Below are positions 15,566 through 22,928 of a stretch of 37,443 nt of DNA, piece after piece. Below the pieces are notes generated by a model. It saw only the letters and a list, made by a program, of their open reading frames with translations, did no database searches and was not told the origin of the DNA. A program made the position numbers and the translations under genes. Source of the stretch: CAYUTA01 sp964447605. Lineage in GTDB: Bacteria > Bacillota > Clostridia > Christensenellales > CAG-138. Where the stretch lies: NCBI GenBank assembly GCA_964447605.1, contig CAYUTA010000025.1, forward strand, positions 1 to 37,443, in the 5' to 3' direction. Every line of letters starts with the position of its first letter. The stretch's first letter is position 1.

Positions 15566-16947
15566 AGCAGTTGAAGCAACAAACGCCGCGGACCCAGCGG
15601 CCGCCCGTGAATAAGAACGACGGCCTGACGCTGGCTATCGAATCGTTGACCGGCGAGGGGCAGGGCGTTGCCCGCGTGGACGGCTACGCCGTATTCGTGC
15701 CGGGCGCGCTTATTGGGGAGACCGTGGAGGCGCACGTCATCAAGGCGACCGCCACCTACGCCGTGGCAAAGGTTGTCAGGGTGCTTTCCGCCGCGCCCGA
15801 GCGCGTCGCCCCGCGCTGCCCGGTGTTCGGCCGGTGCGGCGGCTGCGCGATGCAGCACCTTGGCTATGCCGGGCAGCTTGCCGTCAAACAGCGTCAGGTA
15901 TACGACGCGCTTACGCGCTTAGGCGGCCTTGTCGAGCCCCCCATGCGCCCCATTCTGGGCATGGACGACCCGTGGCGCTACCGCAACAAGGGCAGTTTTC
16001 CCCTCGGCATGCAGGCCGGAGCGGCCGTGTTCGGCTTCTATGCCGGGCGCAGCCACCGGCTCGTCCCGCTGTACGATTGCCCCATTCAGGACGCGCGCAT
16101 CGTGGACATTGCGCGCCGCGTGGCCAATTGGGCCAACGAGGCCGGCGTTACCGTTTATGACGAGCAGACCGGAAAAGGCTGGCTAAGACACGTCATGGCG
16201 CGCGCGCTCACGACCGGTGAGACGATGGCCGTTGTCGTCACAAGCACGCCGCCCGGCGCCCCGCAGTCCGCCGCGCTCGTTTCCGCGCTTGCCGGGGTAG
16301 ACAGCGTCTGGCATAATCTCAACCCGCGCGCGACCAACGTCATCTTTGGCGAGCGCTTCACCCTGCTTGCGGGTAAGCCCACGCTCACCGAGGTCATTGG
16401 CAATCTCCGTTTTTCCGTCAGCCCGCAGTCGTTTTTGCAGATCAACGCCACGCAGACCGAGGCGCTGTACGAGGCGGCGGTTTCGCTGCTCGACCCACAG
16501 CCGGACGAGACCGTTGTGGACGCATACTGCGGCATCGGCACAATCTCGCTCATGCTGGCGGCCCGCTGTAAGCGCGTGATCGGAATTGAACAGGTATCCG
16601 CCGCCGTCGAGGATGCGCGGCAAAACGCCGCGGACAACGGCTTGACCAACGCTACATTCCTCTGCGGCGACACGGAGGCAATCTTGCCGAAGGTGATTTC
16701 GGAGGGCCCCCCCATCCACGCCGTCCTGCTCGACCCCCCGCGCAAGGGCTGCGACGAACGCGCGCTTGCCGCCGTTGTGCAGGCCGCGCCGGAAAGGCTC
16801 GTTTACGTCTCCTGCAACCCGGCCACGCTCGCGCGGGACTTAAAATACCTGTGCGCAGCAGGCTATACGCCGTCCGCCGTCCAGCCCGTGGACATGTTCC
16901 CGCAGACGGGGTGTGTGGAGACGGTGGTGTTGATGACGAAACGATAA
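15562..16947 (+). CDS. rlmD: 23S rRNA (uracil-5-)-methyltransferase, RlmD/TrmA family
   Basis: SAM-dependent RNA m5U methyltransferase, 461 residues. It has an N-terminal TRAM domain (about residues 15-75: GEGQGVARVDGYAVFVPGAL). An iron-sulfur cluster site follows (CPVFGRCGGCAMQHL, with the fourth Cys in DCPIQD). The SAM-binding core has DAYCGIGTISL and the family signature DPPRKGC, and the catalytic cysteine is in VYVSCNPATLARDL. Firmicutes carry several paralogues with different 23S or tRNA targets, so the exact uracil cannot be assigned from sequence. It starts by a 4-nt overlap with dnaE. Confidence 0.9.
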   Translation: MKQLKQQTPRTQRPPVNKNDGLTLAIESLTGEGQGVARVDGYAVFVPGALIGETVEAHVIKATATYAVAKVVRVLSAAPERVAPRCPVFGRCGGCAMQHLGYAGQLAVKQRQVYDALTRLGGLVEPPMRPILGMDDPWRYRNKGSFPLGMQAGAAVFGFYAGRSHRLVPLYDCPIQDARIVDIARRVANWANEAGVTVYDEQTGKGWLRHVMARALTTGETMAVVVTSTPPGAPQSAALVSALAGVDSVWHNLNPRATNVIFGERFTLLAGKPTLTEVIGNLRFSVSPQSFLQINATQTEALYEAAVSLLDPQPDETVVDAYCGIGTISLMLAARCKRVIGIEQVSAAVEDARQNAADNGLTNATFLCGDTEAILPKVISEGPPIHAVLLDPPRKGCDERALAAVVQAAPERLVYVSCNPATLARDLKYLCAAGYTPSAVQPVDMFPQTGCVETVVLMTKR

Positions 16948-16957
16948 CGCAGGCAGG

Positions 16958-17071
16958 ATGAACCGCCATGCAGGTTGGCTGGCATTGGATGGACCTATTG
17001 CACAGGCCGAGGTCGTAATTGACCGCCCGAAGGGGAGTAAACGCCCATGCTATAACTTACATCCGAAATAA
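16958..17071 (+). pseudogene. Possible remnant of an inorganic pyrophosphatase-like gene
   Basis: A 37-residue frame contains AEVVIDRPKGSKRPCYNLHP, which resembles the family-I inorganic pyrophosphatase pattern (E-x-x-IDRP-x-GS-x-HP...YP-x-x-YGY). It meets TAA at 17069, after which the same frame reads QYGWG, as if the match continued past the stop. It lies in the 248-bp gap between rlmD and holA and has no suitable ribosome site. I read it as a decayed fragment, but the match is short and could be chance. Confidence 0.3.
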
Positions 17072-17181
17072 CAATACGGTTGGGGGGTACAGAAGAAGAA
17101 AATGAAATGATCCTGTGGTTTCATAACGATTCGGATTTGAAGAATGCCGGTAAGAAGATGATACCTGTGAACAAAATATGC

Positions 17182-17187
17182 TATACT
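17182..17187 (+). promoter_or_regulatory. -10 box close to the holA start
   Basis: TATACT ends 8 nt before the ATG at 17196. No clear -35 lies 16-18 nt upstream, and no Shine-Dalgarno lies between. This implies a leader of at most about two bases. Confidence 0.45.
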
Positions 17188-17195
17188 CAAGCTGT

Positions 17196-18170
17196 ATGGA
17201 CGAAAATGGATTTTTTCAACTGATTCAAAGCGGAGCGGTCTGCGGCGCGTATCTGCTGTATGGCGAGGAGGCCTACAGCAGGGAACAGGCCGTGCGCCAG
17301 ATCACCGCCGCCATCGACGGCGCCGCGCGCGAGCTGAACGTGCAGCCGCTTAAAAACCCGGAGCCGGGCGACGTAATCAACGCGTGCGAAACGCTGCCCT
17401 TTTTTTCGGAAAGGCGGCTGGTGATCGTAACCGAACTGTCCGCCGACACGGCCGCCGCGCTGGCGGACTATGCCGGCGGCGTGCCGGAAACCACCGTGCT
17501 CTTAATCCTGTACGCCGGCAGACCCAACGCGCAGGGCGCGCTGTTCAAGGCGCTTGCAAAGGCCGGGCGCGCCGTGGAATTTGAGCGCTTTGCGCCGGAG
17601 CGCGCCGTGGCGTTCCTCGAAAAACGCGCCGCCGCACAGGGGTCCTCCATCGACCGACAAGCTGCCCGGCGGCTTGTCGAACGCGTGGGAACCGACCTGA
17701 CCGCGCTCGAAAGCACGCTCACCCGGCTCGTCGACTATGTCGGCTGCGGCAACCGCGTCCTGACGGAAGCAGTCATGGCGTGCGTGCCCGCGCCCGTGGA
17801 AGCCACGGTATTCTCCATCCTCGACGCGTTGCTCGCGGGCAACAAACGTGTGGCCGTCACCGGACTGACCGAGCTGATCAAAAGCGGGGCCGATACCTCC
17901 ATGCGCCTGGCCTCGTTTTTTGAAGGCCGCCTCAAGCAGATGCTGATCGCCAAACAGATGCTTGCCGCCGGGCAGACCGACCAGGCCGTGATCAAGGCGC
18001 TTGGCGGAAGTCCCTACGCGGCGAAAAAGACCGTGCAGAACGCAAAGAAGTGCACGATGGAACGGCTCGTCCACGCCATCGAGGCGTTCGCCTCCGTGGA
18101 CTGGCGGCAGAAGCAGGGCGTGATGAAGGACGACGACGCGCTGCTGCTGGCTTTTTTTACGTTGCTTTAA
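17196..18170 (+). CDS. holA: DNA polymerase III subunit delta (HolA)
   Basis: Clamp-loader delta subunit that opens the sliding clamp, 324 residues. The N-terminal AAA-like domain carries YLLYGEEAYSREQAVRQI, FFSERRLVIVTEL and the VLLILYAGRPN strand. The middle has the arginine/leucine-rich DRQAARRLVERVGTDLTALESTL helix pair, and the C-terminal collar has VFSILDALLAGNK and RLASFFEGRLKQMLIAKQ. The frame opens 18 bases earlier. I prefer MDENGFF at 17196 because it agrees with the family and with the -10 box just upstream. The rpsT gene often found beside holA is not present. Confidence 0.9.
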   Translation: MDENGFFQLIQSGAVCGAYLLYGEEAYSREQAVRQITAAIDGAARELNVQPLKNPEPGDVINACETLPFFSERRLVIVTELSADTAAALADYAGGVPETTVLLILYAGRPNAQGALFKALAKAGRAVEFERFAPERAVAFLEKRAAAQGSSIDRQAARRLVERVGTDLTALESTLTRLVDYVGCGNRVLTEAVMACVPAPVEATVFSILDALLAGNKRVAVTGLTELIKSGADTSMRLASFFEGRLKQMLIAKQMLAAGQTDQAVIKALGGSPYAAKKTVQNAKKCTMERLVHAIEAFASVDWRQKQGVMKDDDALLLAFFTLL

Positions 18171-18824
18171 GGATGCGTGCGTGTATTTCCGTTTGCTGGA
18201 ATGGCCGCACGGCGCGCGGGGCAATCCCGCCGGATTTTGAATTGCAGGGCCAAACGGCCTTATGCCGTCTGCGCGCCAAACGCAGCGGAGTCCCCGCGCG
18301 CGGCTGTCTGGCAAAATAAGCCCCCGCAGGGGAGGCTTGCAGGCCGACGCTGTTTTTTGACGGAGGCGCGCGGTAAGCGCGAATTTTGCATGCGGCCGGC
18401 GATCTCAAACGGCGGCGGCGTTTTCGTCCCCGGAAAAACGATGTTTTTCGATGAGGCCACAGCAGCTTGCCGCCCGCGCTCAGCGTTCCCGGGCTGCCGC
18501 GCAGGTCTTCCTTGTCCACAATTGCAATCTCCCCCCAGGACTCCTGCCGGCAGGTCTTTCAGGCTTATGCCGTTCGTCGTATACAGGGCGTCAAAAGCGC
18601 CGCACATGTCGCTTGTTTTGACGGATTGTTTGGTTGATCCCGTGTTATTTGGTTGCGGGACTGGCGGATCAACCCGCGCCATATCTTTTTTTGACACGCT
18701 AAGGCGGCAGGTGCGCCCGCCGCCGGGATCTTATGCGTTTGCCAACCTGACGCACACCATGTCGATCCCGGCAAAAACAGCGTTTTTGCCGCCCCGGCGC
18801 GGCATGCGGACGCAACCGGCCGGG
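18171..18824. other. 654-bp spacer between holA and the DUF937 gene
   Basis: No intact gene is supported. A minus-strand frame at about 18500-18690 encodes a peptide with PPVPQPNNTG, then SDMCGAFDAL, then KDLPAGVLG, after which a run of six G puts the continuing similarity (EIAIVD) in the next frame. Related DNA occurs at 22049-22130 (minus) and 22280-22400 (plus), so this looks like a decayed coding sequence. Two short A-run/T-run hairpins lie at 18433-18449 and 18770-18790. Confidence 0.5.
18770..18790 (-). terminator. Hairpin after the DUF937 gene
   Basis: GGCAAAAAC and GTTTTTGCC form a perfect 9-bp stem with a 3-nt loop, 35 bp beyond the stop of the minus-strand DUF937 gene. The T-run is inside the 3' arm. 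It probably ends that transcript. Confidence 0.5.
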
Positions 18825-19901
18825 TTATTTGAGCAACTTGCCAAGCGTGCCGAGCAGCTCGCCCGCCAGGTCCTCCTGCCGCGTTTTTTTTGAAGAGGAC
18901 TTTCTGGGCGTGGAGCCGGTTTTTTTCTTTGCCGTGCTGCCTGTGCCGGACTTTTTCTTCGTCGCGCCGCTTGCACCGGACTTTTTCTTTGCGGTGCCTG
19001 TCTTCTTTTTTGACGAAGCTCCGCTTGCGCCCGTTTTCTTCTTTTTGGCGGACGAGGCGGAGCCGGTTTTCTTCTTTTTCGACGAGGCTCCGCTCTTCTG
19101 CCCGTCGTCGCCAAAGATGGAACCGAGCAGGCTGCCCGCCACGCTGCCGCCGGAGCTGCCGGAATCGCCCAGCAATGAACCGAGCAGTTCGCCGCCAAAA
19201 CCGCCGCCGGAGGAGGATTCCTCTTCGTCACCGCCCAGCAATGAACCGAGCAGTCCGCCCGAAGCGCCGCCGCTTTGCCCGGTATCATCTCCGTCGTCGC
19301 CCAGCAGCGAGGCAAGGAGGGAGCCGACGTTACCGCCGCTATTGCCGGAGTTGCCCAGCAGCGAGCCCAGCAGGTTGCCCGCGCCGCCGGAACCGCCCAG
19401 CAATGCGCCCAGCAGCGAGCCGGTCGGATTGCCGCCGCCGGACGATCCGCCCAGCAGCGAGCCAAGGAGACTTCCGACGCCTCCGCCCGGGCTTTGGCTC
19501 TGCTGGCCGAGCAGGGACAGCAGCAGGGGCGCCGCAGCCGAAAGGATCTGCGCTGTCTGCGCGGATGAGACGCCCGCTTTTTGGGAGATTGCACGCTGTA
19601 CCCGCGCGTTGCTGCCGCCCAGCACATGCTGGAGAATCTTTGCGCCGTCCGCAACGTCTACGCGTTTAAGGAACGCCGGGATATCGGACGTATCGTCGCC
19701 CGCATGGTCGGCGAGCGCCCGGCTGAGCGCGGCCTCGCCCTTTTTGCTGCCGGCGTTTTCCTGCATGCCGTTGAGCAACACGGGAAGCCCGACGGAAAGC
19801 ACATTTTGCACGTCGCCCTTCCTTGTCCCGGAGGCTTTTGCCAGCGTTTTCACCGCGTCGCCGCCGAGCATCTGTTCAACCAAAAGATCGGATAATTCCA
19901 T
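18825..19901 (-). CDS. DUF937-like protein with LLG repeats and a Lys-rich tail
   Basis: A 358-residue protein in three parts. Residues 1-130 are a helical DUF937-like domain (ELSDLLVEQMLGGDAVKTLA, NVLSVGLPVLLNGM, QILSAAAPLLLSLLG). Residues about 135-280 are seven Gly/Ser-linked copies of a hydrophobic LLGSLLG unit with acidic or Gly spacers. Residues about 280-340 are KKK(T/S)G repeats with Ala/Ser, like a histone-H1-type tail, and the C-terminus repeats the hydrophobic unit (AGELLGTLGKLLK). No signal peptide or membrane helix is clear. The start at 19901 is chosen for GGGAGGGAAACGA upstream; the frame opens 36 bases earlier. The tail could bind nucleic acid or anionic polymers, which is inference. 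Confidence 0.75.
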   Translation of the reverse strand: MELSDLLVEQMLGGDAVKTLAKASGTRKGDVQNVLSVGLPVLLNGMQENAGSKKGEAALSRALADHAGDDTSDIPAFLKRVDVADGAKILQHVLGGSNARVQRAISQKAGVSSAQTAQILSAAAPLLLSLLGQQSQSPGGGVGSLLGSLLGGSSGGGNPTGSLLGALLGGSGGAGNLLGSLLGNSGNSGGNVGSLLASLLGDDGDDTGQSGGASGGLLGSLLGGDEEESSSGGGFGGELLGSLLGDSGSSGGSVAGSLLGSIFGDDGQKSGASSKKKKTGSASSAKKKKTGASGASSKKKTGTAKKKSGASGATKKKSGTGSTAKKKTGSTPRKSSSKKTRQEDLAGELLGTLGKLLK

Positions 19902-20204
19902 TTCGTTTCCCTCCCGGATAATCTCTGTTGATTTCAATAGAATATGCTGTCTGTTCCCGTGGTACGCTTCCGCGCGGCCGCCGTCCTTACAGGATATGAA
20001 CGGATGTCAATCCCGGCGCCGCAAGCGCAGAATTTATGCCGTATTGGCCACAAACGCCGCCATGCCGCCCTTTGGCTGCCGCTTGTGCACGGGCTACCTC
20101 GCAACCGCGCCGCTCCCAAACATCCCATGGTTCGGAGGCGGTACCGGCCCGTCCTTCCGGGTTGCGGCGCCCTCCGGCAGCCCGGAGACCGTCCCCGCCG
20201 CGTG

Positions 20205-21938
20205 TCAGCCGGTAAACAGCGTGCCGGACGGAAGCGACTGCCGGGTATATGCGCGGCCGGTCAGCAGCGGCAGCTCCTCCATGCCGCGGAGGCTGATGTC
20301 GTTGCTCTGCCCGATTTCCGCGTTCACGGCAAAAACGCAGTCCGGCAGTCGGGCGGGGTTTTGCAGGTAATACAGTTTCAGCCACGCCGTGTCCACGGTC
20401 ATGTTGAACGTGGAGGGCGTTGCGGGCGGCAGGTCTGTCATCAGATACGCGGCCGGCAACAGGTTGGTAACCAGCAGACAGCCCTCCCGCGGCGCGTGTC
20501 CGGTGAGATCGGCATAGACTGCGGCGTAATCTCGCACATTGGCGGCGGTGGTGACAATCCCGCGCGCAGGTCCTTCGGAAATGACGGTATCGAGCTGTTT
20601 TAGCGGCGCGTCACGGTAGACCGTGACCATGCGCAGCCCGGCCGTCAGCAGAAGCTGGCATGTGCAGGCGGCCGCCAGAAAAGCGCGGAGCAGCCTTTGC
20701 GTCCGCTCACGGGCGATGATCCCATCCGTGCAGTCAAACAGGTACAACAGCGCGCCGATGGAGCCCGGCAGCAGCATGCCGGACGAGGAGCGGATGCGCG
20801 TGTTGCTGCCAAGCTGCACGGCCACCGAAAGAGCCAGGCCCAGGAAAAACAGCAGCATGCTCCGGTCGGCTTTGCGACCGGACAAAAAGTACAGCGCGGG
20901 CGCGAACAGCGCGAGCGACATGGCGGCCAGATTGATCTTGTGGTGGTTGGGGTAATCGTACGGGATGACCCGGGCGGCCGCGCCGAACACGAGCAGGACG
21001 CAAAGCCACAGGCCGATTTGCCGCATCCGCTGCTTTTGGCGGGGATTCCTCCAATAGCATGCCGCAGCGCACCAAGCGCACGCGAGCGCCGCGCCGATGA
21101 ATACCGGCCCGAAGAGCACGCGGATGGCGTTAACATACTGCGCCAGCACCAGGAGCGCGCTTTCGCCCACGTGGTCCGGATCGCCGAGCATGCCGCGAAT
21201 TCCGGCGAGCAGGTTGCCCCCGCGCGCCCCGAGACATACATACGCCGCAAACGCGGAGGCCGTGACCAGAACGCCCGCAAGAAAGCAGAACGGAAGCCGC
21301 TTTTGCGCGGACTCGCCCCTGTGCCGGACGGCATAGCGCCACCAAAAGACGCAGTACACGGGCACGCTGAGCGCGAAACAGGGGTAAGCTTGCACGGAAA
21401 ACGCATAAAACACCCCGCCGAGCGCGGCCTTCAGCGGCGCGCGCTTTCCCTCGAGCGCGTCGAACGTCAGCAGCGCTGAGAGCATGCACAACAGCGGCGA
21501 CATGGCGTTGTAGGAAAAGCCGTTGAGGCCGTAATGCGCATGCATGAGCATCAGCCCCGCGCAAAGGAACGCGGGCAGGTTGCCGCTCTTGCGCCGCAGT
21601 ACAAAGAACGCGTACAGGCTGACGGCAAGCTGCACGCAGATGAGCACATAGCGGAAATACAGCATCACGCCCGCAACCCCCCCGCCGGAAAACAGGCGGT
21701 ACAGCTGCAGAAAGGGCAGCGCGAGCAGGCCGGAGAACTGGTGCACCTCCCAGGTATCGATCAGCAGCCGGTCGCCAAGCGCAAGGCGGTACGGCAGCAC
21801 GCTGTAATACGGCTCGTCGGTCCAGTCAAAGCCATACGGCGCGCGTACCAACAGCGCGGAAAAGAGCGCAAGCAGCAGCAGGACGCAGACAGTCGCGCCG
21901 CGGCGTGCAGGATGCGGTTGTGGGATGCACGGTTCCAT
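20205..21938 (-). CDS. Polytopic membrane protein, GT-C glycosyltransferase-like
   Basis: A 577-residue protein with about 11 hydrophobic segments followed by a soluble C-terminal part from about residue 450. After the first membrane helix comes FDWTDEPYYSVLPYRLALGD, an acidic motif in the first outer loop like that of GT39/GT83-type (GT-C) transferases that use lipid-linked sugars. A further DTWEVHQFSGLLALPFL segment fits the same architecture. No donor or acceptor can be inferred, and no polysaccharide genes adjoin it. The start ATG at 21938 has a TATAAT 8 nt upstream and no ribosome site. Alternative: an uncharacterised membrane protein that only shares the fold. Confidence 0.65.
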   Translation of the reverse strand: MEPCIPQPHPARRGATVCVLLLLALFSALLVRAPYGFDWTDEPYYSVLPYRLALGDRLLIDTWEVHQFSGLLALPFLQLYRLFSGGGVAGVMLYFRYVLICVQLAVSLYAFFVLRRKSGNLPAFLCAGLMLMHAHYGLNGFSYNAMSPLLCMLSALLTFDALEGKRAPLKAALGGVFYAFSVQAYPCFALSVPVYCVFWWRYAVRHRGESAQKRLPFCFLAGVLVTASAFAAYVCLGARGGNLLAGIRGMLGDPDHVGESALLVLAQYVNAIRVLFGPVFIGAALACAWCAAACYWRNPRQKQRMRQIGLWLCVLLVFGAAARVIPYDYPNHHKINLAAMSLALFAPALYFLSGRKADRSMLLFFLGLALSVAVQLGSNTRIRSSSGMLLPGSIGALLYLFDCTDGIIARERTQRLLRAFLAAACTCQLLLTAGLRMVTVYRDAPLKQLDTVISEGPARGIVTTAANVRDYAAVYADLTGHAPREGCLLVTNLLPAAYLMTDLPPATPSTFNMTVDTAWLKLYYLQNPARLPDCVFAVNAEIGQSNDISLRGMEELPLLTGRAYTRQSLPSGTLFTG

Positions 21939-21946
21939 ATATTCTG

Positions 21947-21952
21947 ATTATA
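21947..21952 (-). promoter_or_regulatory. -10 box close to the membrane-protein start
   Basis: TATAAT on minus ends 8 nt before the ATG at 21938. The -35 position is A-rich and not convincing. No Shine-Dalgarno is present, so a leaderless or near-leaderless mRNA is expected. Confidence 0.45.
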
Positions 21953-22565
21953 GCACAGTTTCAGCGATTTTTGCATACGACGTTCGTGCCGCACGCGTTT
22001 GCTGACCCTGATAGCTTAACGCATGGACGAGCCGCCAACGGCGCGGACCGGCTGCCGCCCCTGCCCACGATTGCAAGCTTTTTTCCCAAGGGTTCTTCCG
22101 GCAGGTCTTATTTGTCGTAACGGCAGAGCAAAAAGGGAGACCGCTGCGCGCGCCGTACCAAAACATCCCGACTGTTCCGCACCTTGCATATTAATGAAAG
22201 AAAGGGTAAAATAGAAGCAATTCCAGCATATTTCATCACGCCAAAGAAAAGAAGCCGCGGCTGCGCGGCTAAGACTGTCGAAGTCACAACCGGCTTGGCC
22301 CGCCGATTCCGCAACGAAACGGCGCAGGCACAACCAGGCGATCCGCCAATATCAGCGACATGCGCGGTGATTTTGATACCCTGCTTGCGGCAAGGCCGGC
22401 AAGCGCCGCAGACATTCAGGGCAGAGACCGCATGGTAAGAGCGCGCTTGCGCCGTTTCCGCCCGTATTGGCATACTGCCGTAATGGTTCGGTTTTCAAGG
22501 TTTACAGGTTCCTCAAAAACCTAAATAAAAGGAATTTCTGGCTGTTGCCGACAGGAGAACACGAT
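21953..22565. other. 613-bp spacer before the HPt gene, with decayed repeats
   Basis: No intact gene is supported. Positions 22049-22130 match part of the 18490-18613 sequence in the same orientation, including CCGGCAGGTCTT at 22098-22109 and 18547-18558. Positions 22280-22400 match the other part on the opposite strand, with 25 of 30 bases shared at 22354-22383 and 18584-18613. From about 22180 the DNA looks richer in A+T than the core genes. Confidence 0.45.
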
Positions 22566-22928
22566 ATGGGTAATATAATGGAAGCAATGATTGATTATGG
22601 CGTGGATATGAAAACGACGCTGCAACGATTTGGAGGGGATGAGGCGTTGTATGTCGAGTGTCTTATCAAATTTCTTTCCGACAGCAGTCCGGCCCTTTTA
22701 AGAGCCGCATATAAGCAAAAGGCCTATGGTGAAACCTATCAATACGCTCATACAATAAAAGGCGTGACGGGCAATTTGGGGCTTACGCCATTGTACGCGG
22801 CCGTGAGCGATCTGGTTCAGGCGCTGCGGTATGAAACGTATGAGGGCCTGGACGAACCCTATGCGCGGGCAGAGGCGGAACTCAGCCGGTTGCAGACAAT
22901 CCTGGGCAGTAAGGATAACGGGGCATGA
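22566..22928 (+). CDS. HPt-domain phosphotransfer protein
   Basis: A 120-residue single-domain histidine phosphotransfer protein. The signature YAHTIKGVTGNLGL places the phospho-accepting His at residue 62, inside an all-helical sequence (YVECLIKFLSDSSPALLRAAY before, LYAAVSDLVQALR after). The frame opens at 22467, but the ATG at 22566 follows CAGGAG at normal spacing. Its stop overlaps the next start (ATGA), so it is translationally coupled to the hybrid kinase and is probably its phosphorelay partner. A response regulator that would take the phosphoryl group onward is not in the window. Confidence 0.87.
   Translation: MGNIMEAMIDYGVDMKTTLQRFGGDEALYVECLIKFLSDSSPALLRAAYKQKAYGETYQYAHTIKGVTGNLGLTPLYAAVSDLVQALRYETYEGLDEPYARAEAELSRLQTILGSKDNGA

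Noticed and set aside
19902..20204. TTGACA on minus near 20010 as a promoter for the DUF937 gene
   Set aside because: No -10 box lies at 16-18 nt. The region otherwise shows no supported gene or structure.
18829..20370. 513-codon plus-strand frame rich in Pro, Ser and Phe
   Set aside because: It is a mirror of the repeat-rich DUF937 gene on minus, which has a ribosome site and a domain. The plus frame has neither.
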